Part shown: positions 34,801-45,602 of the stretch, piece by piece
Position numbering within the stretch: position 1 is the stretch's first letter
Layout: every line of letters starts with the position of its first letter
DNA from: Vigna angularis
Lineage: Eukaryota > Streptophyta > Magnoliopsida > Fabales > Fabaceae
Direction: 5' to 3'
Assembly (NCBI RefSeq): GCF_016808095.1
Contig: NC_068978.1
Span: 29,647,306 to 29,711,305 of the forward strand
Length of the DNA stretch: 64,000 bases
Translations under genes and position numbers: made by a program
Notes under the pieces: generated by a model
The model's input: the letters and a program-made list of their open reading frames with translations, nothing else
Database searches by the model: none
Told to the model about the DNA's origin: nothing

Positions 34801-37421
34801 CAATCGGCCGTTTTATGTGAAACCAAAAGAATAGTATAACTGTTCGGTTCATCACTGATCGAACGGTACACATGCTTTAAGTCTGAGCATGTCTTCCATA
34901 AAGGAGATGAGAAGAGATTTGTTGAAGGCGAGGGGGTGACCATGCATGTTATAGTGGGAGGGGTTCCGTCACACTGCTCATCCAAAAGTGGTTGCTCGCG
35001 TAAGTAGTTACCGTAGCGATTAGAGAGAAATGTAACTGGTGTGAGTAAGACATATGGATTCTCAACATTCATGCAACCGTTTGAAATGAGAGGTTGCATT
35101 TCGTGGATCATCAGATCATTTCAATGACTAAGATTCGCCTGCAAAAATCGCTTTTTCAACTATAAATAATGGGTGCGTTCGCTGTCATTTTCACACTTAC
35201 TATTTTTCTTACTTCTTACGACCGAGCGTTTTTACTTAATCTACTATACTAAGATAATAATGGTGGATTGGAGTCGACATTGTTGTCCGTCGGCTCTTCT
35301 ATCCTAGAGTCAACTGAGCAAGCCAAGACCTAAGACCCGTGCGTCCCACGCTTGTCACAGTTGTTTCCCCCACTTCCAAGATAAGGAAAAGAAAGTCGTC
35401 CCGAGAGAAGTCTTCCTCCTTGCAAAAGAGGAGTTCGCTTGAAATGTCTCTTCTCACTAGGTCGTAATCCAAACGTTTGGGTCACCCAATGAACAAGCTA
35501 AAACCTATCCAGCAAGAAAAAAAGTCTATTTTAAGGAGATAATCTCGGAAAAAGTCGTATATATGACCTTTGAACTCAACGATTAGGTTGGGATTTGCAT
35601 GATGTACTATGTGAGAACTTCTAAGGGTACTGACTTGGCTGAAGAGTTGCAAACCGCTGAACAAGACTTTGAAACGGTTTTGAAAATGAACGAAGATTTA
35701 AATTGTCTGTTTGAAGAAGCGAGAAAACCAACAAGAAGGCTAAGAAGAAGGTCTCAACTTCCCTATCATAGACTCCAACTGCACATTTAACTTATCTACT
35801 ATTTTTTTACATCAACAATTTTGAAAATTCAAGTCAAAATCATTTGGATCAAAAATGATTTTGACATTTTTGTGTCCTTGGTTATTGTATTCTGTTTTTT
35901 CATAACCAAAAATACACTTTGCAGTCACATAGGTACATTACTGTAAAAACGACTTAAAGTCCCACATCAAGATATTCAATATATTAGTAAAGAGCATTAG
36001 CTATAAAACAAATACTTGTGGCATTGAGAAACATACTTACCTGGATGGGGTCAATGAGTGATCAGAAAGGCTCATGGCCTAGAATTGTGACCTTCATTGC
36101 ACATAGAAGGGGTGCTGTTCTAAGGTCTGTCCTAGTGGCAGAGCCTACATCATAATTTGTGGCAGAGGGGCTTGCGTTCGCGCAGCCCCTACTATATAGT
36201 TTAACTTTTCTTCTATAAAATCTAAGTTGATAGTTTCTTCTAAGATAAGTAGTTAAGGCTTTATGGAGAATATTTTGTTCTAAAATGATTCTAACCTCAG
36301 AATCTTTGGACTGTTTTCTCTGCAAGTATTTGATGCATTATTATTTAGGTTGGTTTCATTACTTTTTTAATGATGTTTTCATGATTTTAACGAAATATCT
36401 TCATAATAAAATAAAATGTCTTTTTTCCTGACATGTGTTTTCTTCGTCGTATTCTGTTTATGACTAAAAAGAAGGTTCTTCTTAAAAGAACTTCAATCGC
36501 ACAGAAAGGTTTTTTATGTCTCACATTGAAATATCCAAAAGGATAGTAAAGACGGATGAAACAAATGCTTGCGGCATTGGGCAACCTTTTTGCTTGGACG
36601 GAATTGATTATAGGCTCATGGCAGTGACCTTCATTGCACTTTGAAGGAGTTCTGTTTTAAGGTCTATTTGAGGGACAGATAATCCGGGTGACAGTCAGAT
36701 TCTACGTCATAGTTTGTGATAGGAGATTGTGTTCGGGAATGATTTGCTAATTTTTGATAAATGCTATAATTTTCTACTTAAATTAAGTTGTGAATGATTT
36801 ATTTGCTGGTATTATTTTATTATTGTTGTATTGGGTGTATTATTCTTACTTTCCAATTTGAAGTTTCCTTCCATGGGTGGCTTACTAAACCTGGGTATGA
36901 TATGGTTTGTTGATATCTCAAATTTCATTGTGACAAATTCTAACAGAATAATGTGAAAGTAAATTCTAAGTATCTCAATACTATTGTGTATGGGAAGGGA
37001 AAAGTTATTATTTTCAAGACTTCAAACATATATAATCTCCATAGTATTGTTGAAGTGTACCTGCAGAATATGGAGGCATAGCTTGTGGATAACCATGTGG
37101 AGCAGGGTAAGCTGGTGGATAGTACCCTGAATGAGGATAAGCATTAGGTGGATACCCTCCAGGAGGTGGATATGCTGGTGCTGGTGGTGGTGGATATGCA
37201 GGTGGATATTCTGAAGGATAGTGACCAGAATGAGGATACCCTCCTTGTGGTGGTGGATATGCTGGTGAAGGGTAGGCTGTTGGAGGGTACCCTCCTGGAG
37301 GAGGGTAACCTGGTGCTGCATATCCAGTTGGAGGAGGGTAGGGAGGTGCACTTGGATACCCTATATGTGGAAATATACTTCTCTCACTTGACTCATCATC
37401 ATCATCTTTTCTATTGCTCAT
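31829..37421 (-). CDS. Glycine/proline-rich XYPPX-repeat protein (GPRP family)
   Basis: Exon 1 (37061-37421) starts [14 protein letters not shown] and continues with many GYPPP/AYPPP repeats. Its donor CTGCAG/GTACAC leaves one base. Exon 2 (31829-32043, acceptor ATGTAG) reads [18 protein letters not shown], then a His/Gly/Lys-rich end with repeated [17 protein letters not shown] and stop TGA. Joined they give 191 residues, the usual architecture of plant GPRP proteins: acidic start, YPP repeats, hydrophobic Ala/Gly segment, His/Lys-rich tail. The molecular role is not established for the family. The intron (32044-37060) is 5,017 bp and houses the U1 snRNA cluster on the other strand. A possible 5' UTR exon ends at about 38240 (GGAACAG/GTAAAG). 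Confidence 0.88.
33129..33178 (+). promoter_or_regulatory. U1 copy A promoter (USE + TATA)
   Basis: GTCCCATATCG at 33129-33139 matches the plant snRNA upstream sequence element (RTCCCACATCG) with one change. TATAAAA follows at 33172-33178, 32 bp later, the pol II-type spacing. The RNA start is about 31 bp downstream. Confidence 0.75.
33203..33347 (+). pseudogene. U1: U1 snRNA copy A, rearranged, without Sm site
   Basis: It begins with the intact 5' splice-site-pairing sequence ATACTTACCTG and continues as U1 through stem-loop II (CATTGCACATAGAAGG). After AAGGTCTG, the segment that should carry the Sm site (AATTTGTGG) is replaced by a second copy of GACCTTCATTGCACATAGAAGG. The 3' stem (TTCGCGCAGCC) then resumes. 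Without an Sm site it should not assemble into a snRNP. The 3'-end region has a TAGTTTAAA box and two extra downstream copies of the tail. Confidence 0.88.
33345..33490 (+). repeat. Tandem copies of the U1 3' tail
   Basis: The phrase CCTCTACTATGTGTAGTTTA after copy A recurs at about 33402 (CCTCTACTATGTGTAGTTTA) and about 33466 (TCTCTATTATATATAGTTTA), each preceded by TCTAAAATGATTTCAA. The unit is about 60-65 bp. Confidence 0.8.
33490..33970 (+). pseudogene. Gag-like fragments between U1 copies A and B
   Basis: [20 protein letters not shown] at about 33508 matches the gag-like fragment at 25288. Then come three copies of a segment ending ACCCATTTTTAAGGAA (33630-33740). Last is a broken coiled-coil-type stretch (33770-33960) that aligns with 35590-35790. 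Stops interrupt all frames. Confidence 0.6.
34111..34159 (+). promoter_or_regulatory. U1 copy B promoter (USE + TATA)
   Basis: GTCCCACATCG at 34111-34121 is a perfect plant USE. TATAAAA at 34153-34159 follows after 31 bp, and the RNA start at 34184 lies 31 bp further. This spacing is of the pol II snRNA type. Confidence 0.85.
34184..34343 (+). ncRNA. U1: U1 spliceosomal snRNA, copy B (full length, 160 nt)
   Basis: U1 RNA pairs with pre-mRNA 5' splice sites in the spliceosome. The gene starts ATACTTACCTGG and carries stem-loop I (GATCAATAAGGCTC), the stem-loop II loop core CATTGCAC, a stem-loop III segment (CCCTAGTGGCAGAG), the Sm site CATAATTTGTGG and the terminal stem GGGCTTGCGTTCGCGCAGCTCC. 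It is followed by CAGTGTATAGTTTAA, which fits the plant snRNA 3' box. The promoter is intact, so this copy is a candidate active gene. Loop I differs from the canonical ATCAYGAAG recalled from other U1 RNAs, and the terminal stem has a CC to TC change. It lies antisense inside the GPRP intron. Confidence 0.93.
35470..35800 (+). pseudogene. Gag-like coiled-coil fragment upstream of U1 copy C
   Basis: A short open frame (from 35599) reads [20 protein letters not shown], a charged coiled-coil style. The region 35480-35800 aligns with 33640-33970, including GAAAAAAAG then TTTTAAGGA and the TCTAAGGGTACTGAC/TCTTAAGGTTATTAAC phrases. It is part of the duplicated U1 unit rather than a functional gene. 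Confidence 0.55.
35959..36008 (+). promoter_or_regulatory. U1 copy C promoter (USE + TATA)
   Basis: GTCCCACATCA at 35959-35969 matches the USE with one change at its last base. TATAAAA at 36002-36008 follows after 32 bp, and the RNA start at 36033 is 31 bp downstream of the TATA start. Confidence 0.82.
36033..36192 (+). ncRNA. U1: U1 spliceosomal snRNA, copy C (full length, 160 nt)
   Basis: It has the same architecture as copy B: ATACTTACCTGG start, loop I GATCAGAAAGGCTC, CATTGCAC loop II, the Sm site CATAATTTGTGG, and a fully paired terminal stem (GGGGCTTGCGTTCGCGCAGCCCC). A TAGTTTAA 3' box follows, though the preceding CA is lost (CTACTATATAGTTTAA). It is a probable functional gene with a slightly weaker USE than copy B. 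Confidence 0.93.
36518..36740 (+). pseudogene. U1: U1 snRNA copy D with promoter, decayed
   Basis: A USE-like GTCTCACATTG is at 36518-36528, but the TATA position reads GGATGAAA. The RNA would start near 36585, and its 5' end reads CCTTTTTGCTTGG instead of ATACTTACCTGG, so splice-site pairing is lost. GACCTTCATTGCAC, AAGGTCT, a damaged Sm-like CATAGTTTGTGA and GTGTTCG remain recognisable. It is an old pseudogene. Confidence 0.82.
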
Positions 37422-38300
37422 CTTGATTCAACCTTACAACCAAGAAAAAGAAAAAGGATGTTAATTTATTGTTCATGCTGATCAATGAAAAACAGTTTTA
37501 CATTTACATCCAATCACAAACCAGTTATAATTTAAGAAAAATTTATAAGTAAGATGTTAAAAAGGAGTTTACACCAATCTTTTCAAGGATGGAATGAAGT
37601 TATTCCTTAATCTTCACATGATTCAGTAGATCCATGCTTCATGGACCAAAAAATCAATACTGATTTTTTGTATAGTGTCCTTTCAGAACAAAAAATGATT
37701 CAGGATAAGTTCATAAATATCCTGAACAGGAGCAAGGAAAAGATTATAGAACTAAGATCAATAACATAACTTTATTCTCTTTTGAAACAAGTACAACCAA
37801 TATATCAATATCTAGCATGGATAATCAAGAACAATGTTCATTACAGCATTCAGAATCTATCAGAGTTTGATCAAATCCATGTTTCCTTCATCATGTTCAT
37901 GCCAAAGGATAAAGGGGAATCTGAGAAGAAAACAAGAACAAAAGCACTAAAATTGGCACAATCCAATAACCATGAAGAATCCTGTTGATCATGTTGTATA
38001 GCATATACAAAAATTTACCAAAGAAAAGAAGAAGAATCATGACATGTCAATCAAACCAGACTGAAAACAGAATTCATTTCCACACAGAATATTAAGCAGC
38101 AACCATGGAAAAGAAGAATATGATTGTTGCTTCATGCTTACTCAAAGGGAATTTGTGAATGCTTTCTCCAAAATATTCTAAAGTTGATGAAAGAAGATAA
38201 TTGCCTCCAAAAGAATAAGAATGAATAAATTGAAACTTTACCTGTTCCTATACCTATCATTCTCTTCATTTTGAGAAGCACATGTATATTTACGCGTTTA
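37422..38300 (-). promoter_or_regulatory. Probable 5' leader region of the GPRP gene
   Basis: On the minus strand a short exon-like segment ends GGTATAGGAACAG/GTAAAG at about 38240. A candidate acceptor TTGTAAG lies just before the ATG at 37421. If this is the leader intron it is about 800 bp. The exon-like segment also holds an upstream ATG. No direct proof is available. Confidence 0.4.
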
Positions 38301-39460
38301 CGTTTTCTTGAAAACTGTTACAAAAACAATTTCCAGGTAAAAGGGCATGAAATAGTTTAATGATTTTTAATATTAAATTAAATCGATTAAAATATTTTTA
38401 AATTGTGTGTATACTAAATTTATCATCATTAAAAGAACTGTTTAACAATTAAATTAATTTTGTAGGATATTTTTAATGTAATTATAAATTTTAAAAATAT
38501 ATATTTACACCATGGGTTACTAACCAGTTATAACTTTTGTTGCTCATGAATAAAATAACGAAAACAGTTGTTTTGTTAATGTTCGTAGAATCCCGCTGTC
38601 CTTTTCCTTTCATTAGTCAATGTTGGTGTGATGTTAGGTATGCAGTTACATTAATTTTAGTAATTGCCAATAGTTTTTTTAGTTTAAAAATTAAAAAAAG
38701 AGAGGATAAATTACTTGCAGACAATCAAGCTTGTTAGACTGCAATCTTTATTTTATTTTAATTACTTTTTGAAATATTCAAACAAAATTGTTGATTTGAG
38801 TGAAAAGAAAAAAGAAATATTCAAACAAGATTTCTAAAGAATACCCTCCTCTCATAAGACATGGATGAAAAAAATATATTATCCTTTACACTACTTTGAA
38901 CCTCACCTAAACTATGCCTACCATTTTACCAACCCTACCTTATAAATTGCATGGATAACTACTTGTATACTTTTTATTGTATTTGAAACTAAAATATAGT
39001 TTTTTTCTCCGGTTTCGGGCCTTTGTATCAGAAAAACACATGAAATCATGAATAATCCAAGTTGAGTCTAATAAGGAAGGGAAAAAGTTTGTGCCTTTTC
39101 TTTCCACAAAATTACTTTTCAACTGTCGTAGTACTTGATCATATAAAAATACACTTCAAATACATAATACAAAAACCCTAAACCTTAACCAATTAGGTAT
39201 GATATGTGCACCATGAGAAGTTCATTGGCAAGCATTCTAGTAGGAAGATGTGAGGTTTTGAATTGTAGTTGAACATGTAAAAGAACATGGACCCTGCAGA
39301 CAAAAAAAAGTCCAAGCATGTTGATAAAATTTGAGGTGTCATATGGGGTGCACAGTGTGTCTCATGAGTGTTCCTTTCCATTTATGTCTGACATGGATAA
39401 GGTTGTCCATTTTGCTTCATAGTAGGAGAGAAAATCAACAAAGTAGTCAATCTTGAGAAC
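38301..39460. other. AT-rich intergenic DNA
   Basis: No gene is supported. The right part should contain the 3' UTR of the minus-strand methyltransferase gene. Confidence 0.5.
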
Positions 39461-39467
39461 TCATCAT

Positions 39468-42400
39468 TCATATCTGTTTCTGGTACAATCTTCTAAAGAT
39501 TTTTGCACCTTCAAGTTCTGCATGGATCTCTCTCTCAGTCCTTATTCCCATGGGGTTGCTTAACAACCACCCTTCACTGTCACACAACATAGCTGGGTTG
39601 GAAACATCTATGTGTTTCAATGCTTCAACTTCATCAAACTGATTTCTCATGTCAAGTGCCACTTGAAGCACATCAGACTGTACAAATACCTGTCATAACA
39701 CAGTAACAAATGAACCAGAATTTCAGTTAATATCTCCAAAATAAGTGTTAATATCAGTAAAAGAAATATTCAGAACCAAAACATGAATCTGATAACAAAA
39801 TGAAATAAAGAACCTCAACATTTCTGTAGGTGTCCTAATTTTACACTATATGAAATGATACACGCATAGTCTTTATGCAAATGACTTTCCAAAATCAATA
39901 TAAATGTGAATACAAATTGAGTCAGAACTAGAGTATATGATTGTTTTAGGAATTCGGATTCTCTGCTGGTTTTTTTGGTGTGTCTTTAAAATACATTGAT
40001 GGAAATTGATTTTGATGTTTTAAAATATATTAAAAAGAATTTTAATATACCAACGTCAGTGTATTTTTAATGTTCAACAGAAGACAACACCAAAAATCCC
40101 AACATAGAATCTGGACTCTTGTTTTAGTATATCAGTTGCTTCCACAATCTTTATGACAGTGACTACCCAGAATCAATATAAAAGCACAAGAGGAGAGGAA
40201 AAGTGTATGTGAGAAAATTTTGTTTTACTCATTTCCTCTGACAGATATAGAAAATGCCATTCCATGCATTATTACCCCCATTAAGGTAAAACACCATTTA
40301 GAAACTCTCAAGCGTGTTGCTGATAATTGTCTTCTAACTGGAAGATTATATATTATACATCACAAGTCAACTAATGTGTCAAGTATTTTCGCAGATTTAT
40401 ATTTCTCAAAACCTAAGCTTTTTCATTATTAGTTCCTTTGAAAATAATTAAAGAGTAACATACATATCTCAACTAAATAAATTCATACCATGGTCCATCT
40501 TCAGTCTTTACTTATGGAGCAAGCTCTTGTACAACCAATGTAAAAAACATCTAAATTGTAGCAATTAAAATAAGACAGTATAGTATAAGAAGGAAAGCTC
40601 ACAGAATAATATTTACCAAAACTCTAGATGAACACGCATGAGTTTGCAATCATGCAGAAATATACCTGTCCCCCTGGCATTAAATTGTCCACTATAGCAC
40701 CAACCAAAGGCTTCTGGAGAACTCTTCTTTTATGATGTCTTTTCTTGAAATGTGGGTCTGGACACTGCATGTGTTGGGTGAAATCACTTAACCACAAAGG
40801 AAAGACATTTTTTTTATGTAAAACCCTTAAGTAATGACAACGTAGCCAACAAGCCCTTAGCTCTGTGGCACCCTTTTCTTACATTGCAGTGCTACACAGA
40901 AAACAACTCACCAGAATTGAGACTAAGACCAAGGGCCCAGGATATGATTCTACCAACTGCTTGAAAGAAATTGTGGCATTTGCAAACATGAAATGTCTGG
41001 CATTTTAGTGTAACAACAGTCATTACTCCAGCATTGAAAAAGAAAAACATATATAGAGTTTTAGGACAGTACATGTTATTGAGAGCCAGATCCTTTGCCC
41101 ATGTCTCAGCACGCTTGACTATCTGCACAAGTATTGCATTTTCAGACAAGATATCCCCTATATTCAAAGCTTAATGAGCTCAACAGATAAGAAATAATAA
41201 CTGATTGAAAGAAGCAATTATCGAGGGCATTTCAAACCAAAAGTGATGGAAAGAAAATGATTCCATACCCTTTCCCGGATTTCCAATCCCAAAAAGTTTC
41301 TCTTTTTAGGAGTTCTTTTAGCCAACCACATTAGAAACCTGCCACTGCCTGACATTGTTTACAAATTACAACATCAGATATGCTGGAATAGGTGTACTTA
41401 GTGAAATGATTCATTGATCCTAGTCCAATATATACTTCTTAATGGCATTTTTATCTCAAGGGTAAAAATTAATGAAAATGATTGTTATATCAATATGAGC
41501 AAGATATTTTGATTCAACAAACCAAAAGCCAATTGCAACCTCGGTATTATATCATGTAAGAAACTAGTTCCATCTTTATTAACTTCACTTCCATATACAT
41601 GATATGTGCCAGTCCATAACAGACACACAGAAATGCACCAAATAAATTTATCATTGAAATTCAGGTTACCACATCCAATGTCCACCATGAGTGGCAACAT
41701 TGGGTCTGCAAAGACATGGTTCCAGTCTGGTACTTGTGCAGGAACCTATAAAGAAAAAGAGCCACCTTCAGTAGAAAGCAAAAGACTACTTCAATGCATG
41801 ATGAATGATTCATTGAACCAATAGTCCAACTCTATGCCACAAAAGCTATTTAACTGCTGTTTCTGTATCTGCCTCTGGATCTCCACAACAATGCATCACA
41901 AGTTAAATTTTGATACACTATCAATGCACAGATTTACATACTGTCAATTAATTACTAATCCTTGTAAATATGACGTTTAAAGTAATTATTACAGATGTCA
42001 GAAATCTTATCATGCATAATCATAGAGTAAAAGACCTTTACATTTTGAGCTTTCTATTTACATTCTTAATTCCTATACCTCTTTGTATAACAACTTGAAT
42101 AAACGTGGCAAACAATGAATAAATTGAAAGCAAATGTTGTCACAAAAATTACACTTTAAGTGAAACATACTTTTCAGAACATGCTCTACGTCAGTTGGAC
42201 TTCAATGGAAAACATGGAACTTTGTGAGTCTCATTTCTTATTTAACAAGTCTCCCTCGTAATTTTATAATTTCCAATAAATTTTAACCCATAAGATAATT
42301 CGTGTGTTGAAGATTGTGTCACTTGCACTCCTATTTATCTATATATGTAATATCATAGATTCATACACAACTTACAAAAATAATAATAAAACACGAACAT

Positions 42401-43350
42401 AGCTAAAATAATTGAATGCATACATTGAATTTATAAAGAAACACATTACAGAGAAAGAAGCGCTTAGAGGATTAACATGTTGCCTGATCCTGAGGTGACC
42501 CATATCCTGAAATTGGATACACAACATAACATGGTTAAATAAATAAACAGCAAATCCTAAAGTAAAAAACTAACACACACACTAACAAACTCATAAATAC
42601 AGTAGTTCCTCTTGTATTATGTTATGCATCACACAGATTAATATTTTTTTAAACCACCATTATAGTCTCTAAAAGTGTCTAATACTGTCACCTTAGTTCC
42701 TGAAACTAATAAAATTCAAAATAAGTCTCACAAAGTACAATTCGTCAATCAGAGTGAACTAAAATTGAAGACATAAAATGATAGCAGTAACATATAATTA
42801 GGAACAAAAATGTCAACAAGCGATTAAGTTTAGGAACCCAAATGAAAGATGGGAAATTTCAGTAACTTAGTTAAATTTTCTTACTTTTAAGGACTAAGGG
42901 TGCTTTAACAGAACTACTATTCTCTCTTTTCACTTTTGAATTACAACTATATCAATTTTGTTCTTGTTTTGAAATATTCCAATGTGAAACAAAATCATGG
43001 GTTTGAGAGAGGGAAAATCACGCTAAACCATTAAGTGGACGTATCAAAATAACAGTACCCGAAAAAAATATGTATATGATTTATATAATGAGGAATACAA
43101 AAAGGGTTACCAAGTTGTAAGAGAGATTGAGGTCAGCATATTCCAATGCCACCATTTCTGAGCTTCGTTGATGTGCCTGTTGGAGTGTGGATTGAGCTGA
43201 AGAGGACACGTGGCAGTTTGCTGAGAAAGAGAGAGAAGAAGAAGAAGGAGGAGGAGAAGAAGCGAGAAAGGGTGAGAGACGTAACATTAGTTGCGAAGAA
43301 CTCTGTAATTGCAACAACAAACGAGAGGAAGAAGAAGAAGAATAAGACAT
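39468..43350 (-). CDS. tRNA (guanine-N7-)-methyltransferase, TrmB/METTL1 family, organelle type
   Basis: Eight exons join in perfect phase: 43111-43350, 42450-42506, 41670-41745, 41269-41348, 41073-41122, 40912-40996, 40666-40764 and 39468-39689. They total 909 nt and 302 residues. The first about 60 residues are Ser/Leu-rich with few acidic residues, a likely plastid or mitochondrial transit peptide. Then come HLRIRQHVNPL, the SAM-binding motif DIGCGSGRFL, GLEIRERIVKRAE, HFMFANA, the TrmB signature CPDPHFKKRHHKRRVLQKPL, MPGGQVFVQSDV and C-terminal TEREI. The family uses S-adenosylmethionine to methylate N7 of a guanine (position 46) in tRNA. All key motifs are present, so it looks functional. 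Confidence 0.95.
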
Positions 43351-43781
43351 TTAACGTTGTTGTTGGTGTTGTTGTTTATTCTACTTTCACTTGTTCTGTT
43401 TTGTTTACCCCTTTGCGATTTTAGTTTATTTAAGGTTTTGGTGACTAGTGACTAATTTATCCCTAAAAAATGACTAGTGACTAATTTCTGAATTAAATTT
43501 TCATATAGACAAGTGCTTGAAAAAATCATATAAGTTTTGTATGGATATTTGATACATAGATATAAACTTTCTTAAATTTATATAAAAAAATTGCAATCAA
43601 ATTGATTAATTACATAATTTTGTAAAACATTATTTTAATTAATAAACTCGTGTGTATTGTTTAATTTTTCCTTTAATGAATTAAGTACTTGTTATTTTAC
43701 TAGTAATCTTACTTATCTTCACATTTTAAAAAATTAAAATAAATAATATTAGTGTTATTATAAAATGATAAGTAATTTTTA

Positions 43782-45122
43782 GGTTTAATCATTTCGGACA
43801 TCCCTATTTCTGCAGGATGGTCTCAAATAGGTCCTCGTATTGTAAATGTTCTCGATTAGGTCCTTTATTGTGAAAAATTGAATCAATTTAGACATCGTCG
43901 TTAGTTCCATACTAACACCGTTAAAGAAGGTGACACGTGGTTTTTTTGAATTTTTTAATTATATTTTAATTATTTTTATTTTTATTTTTTATTTTTTAAA
44001 ATAAAATAAAGAAAAATGTCACATGTCAAACTGATATTGTGCCACGTGACAATGACAGTGTGACATGGCATTGATAGTGTCACGTGTCATTGCATTAGTC
44101 TCAATTTGTTCCCTGTATTTTTATTTTGTCTCAATTTGATCCTGTAATTTTATTTTGTCTCAATTTAGTCTTAATTTTAAAAATTAAACAATTTTTTCCC
44201 TTCTCAAATTCAAAAAAAGTTTAAATTGTATATAAATCTTAACAAATATTTTTATTAAAATTGATATTTTTAACAAGATTAAGTTTAATTATATTTATAT
44301 TTACTTAATCATATAAATGTTAATTATTTTATTTAAATATATCTATAAGGGTTTAAAAAAAGAGTGACATAACATGCTGGTATGAATTTTCGTAATGAAA
44401 GTTTCCATGGAAAATCATGAAAGAAGAAACTACCTTTAATTACCGTTTTCACGAAAACTTTCTCCAATTTTTTATTAAAAAAAAAGTGAAATTTCACATT
44501 AATAATTTGTTCAATGAGCTAACTCATTTGGAAAATTCACAACACCACTGCTTTATTAAATCCTTATAGGTATATTTAAATAACATAATTAACATTTATA
44601 TGATTAAGTAAATATAAATATAATTAAACTTAATCTTGTTAAAAATATTTAATAAAAATATTTTTTAAGATTTATATACAATTTAAATTTTGTTTGAATT
44701 TGAGAAGGGACAAAATTATTTAATTTTTAAAATTAAGACTAAATTGAGACAAAATAAAAATATAGAATCAAATTGAGACACAATAAAAATATAGGGACCA
44801 AATTGAGACTAATGCAATGACACTGTCATTGCCACGTGGCACACTATCAGTTTTACACATGGCATTTTTAAATTTTACTTTTAAAAAAAATTAAAAATAA
44901 ATAAAAAATAAAAATAAAAATAATAAAAAAAATAATTCAAAAATTCAAAAAAACCATAAATTGACACGTGTCACCTCCTCTAACGGTGTTAGTACGAAAC
45001 TAACAGCGACGTTTAAATTGATTCAGTTTTTCACAATAAGGGACCTAATTAAGAGCATTTACAATACAATGACCTATTTGACACGATCCTGGAGAGTTAA
45101 GGATGTCCAAAATGATTAAACC
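43782..45122. mobile_element. Foldback Mutator-like element with 9-bp target duplication
   Basis: The ends are GGTTTAATCATTT and its reverse complement AAATGATTAAACC. TAATTTTTA flanks both sides (43773-43781, 45123-45131). The two halves are inverted repeats of each other for roughly 560-600 bp, with an interruption of a few tens of bp. A centre of about 200 bp (about 44360-44560) is unpaired. There is no coding capacity. The 9-bp duplication and very long inverted repeats fit a non-autonomous Mutator-type foldback element. Confidence 0.88.
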
Positions 45123-45289
45123 TAATTTTTACTATTTTTTTTTTAAAAAATTATTGAATAATAAAGTTATCATGTTATTGATTTTAATCGTAATATCACT
45201 CTAGATACCTTTTATTTTTTTTAATAAATTAGGTTGATAGAAGAATATATTGATTACTCTTATATTGATACATCAATTTATTCTTGGAT

Positions 45290-45602
45290 TGATGATGATG
45301 ATTATTTATTGGATTAAACACATATATGATTTCGGATATTAATCACCATAATATTGATTAAAATATGATTAAATTGTTATTAGGTTAATAAAAAGATAAA
45401 AACTCATCATGATTACTATAAATAAATATTTAAGATATGTTTGTTCACACACATACATCATTACATTTAATACCTTTCCAATCAGTCACTTACTAATTTT
45501 AGTATTGAAGTACCTTATGTAAGTATCATCCAAACGATGTTAGATAGGAGGGTGCAAGACAAAGCTATCCAAAAATTTGCAGTACTCAATTGACCCATAC
45601 CA
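45290..45602 (+). repeat. Truncated left LTR of a non-autonomous LTR element
   Basis: The segment around AAAAAGATAAAAACTCAT, GATTACTATAAA, ACACATGCATCA-like text and AAAGCTATCCAAAAATT matches 50030-50267. It ends ATACCA at 45602, against ATTCCA at 50267. The 5' part present in the right LTR (GATCACCCTTGGG repeats) is absent here. Confidence 0.5.
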
